The translations under genes were made by a program, and so were the position numbers. A stretch of 5,512 bases of DNA from NCBI GenBank assembly GCA_009775195.1, contig VSPF01000175.1, positions 1 through 5,512 of the forward strand. Reading direction: 5' to 3'. The notes under the pieces are model-generated. The model searched no databases and was not told where the DNA came from. It was given only the letters and a program-made list of their open reading frames with translations. Shown piece by piece: positions 5,501-5,512 of the stretch (the first letter of the stretch is position 1; each line of letters begins with the position of its first letter). This DNA comes from Muribaculaceae bacterium. GTDB taxonomy: Bacteria; Bacteroidota; Bacteroidia; Bacteroidales; Muribaculaceae.

Positions 5501-5512
5501 GGGTTTTGGTTT

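Overview
The window looks like a chromosomal piece of a Bacteroidales gut bacterium. Family Muribaculaceae is my best guess, but that is inference. The evidence is threefold. Two intergenic regions carry a perfect Bacteroidetes-type -7 promoter element (TATATTTG). No clear Shine-Dalgarno sequences precede the genes. The order DksA-like protein, LspA, DUF4296 lipoprotein is, as I recall it, a Bacteroidetes arrangement that usually lies downstream of ileS. Every gene I can support is on the minus strand, so transcription runs from high to low coordinates.

Layout in transcription order. At 5447-5512 is a short leader with an extreme G/C homopolymer hairpin. A tightly packed operon follows: a DksA/TraR-like RNA polymerase regulator (5446-5066), lipoprotein signal peptidase lspA (5066-4410), a DUF4296 lipoprotein (4441-3620) and a 74-residue unknown protein (3636-3412). 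These overlap by 1, 32 and 17 nt, which suggests translational coupling. A 49-nt gap holds a promoter for a YihY/BrkB-family membrane protein (3362-1986). That gene overlaps ridA (1989-1615) by an ATGA. Next come a 195-nt gap with a 15-bp inverted repeat, an HdeD/DUF308-type membrane protein (1418-867) with a downstream terminator hairpin, a promoter at 707-714, and the 5' part of a secreted, very Trp/Tyr-rich protein that runs off the left edge (633-1).

How the genes fit together. LspA removes signal peptides from prolipoproteins, and the next gene encodes a protein with a clear lipobox, so enzyme and a probable substrate are made together. The DksA-like protein would act on RNA polymerase. 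RidA detoxifies reactive enamine/imine intermediates. YihY and HdeD-like proteins are inner-membrane proteins of poorly known function. This is mostly an ordinary housekeeping region and I see no convincing new multi-gene system. The points most worth a second look are the two-cysteine zinc-finger remnant of the DksA-like protein, the poly-G/poly-C leader, the 9-nt repeat/inverted-repeat element after ridA, the loop insertions in LspA, and the aromatic-rich secreted protein.
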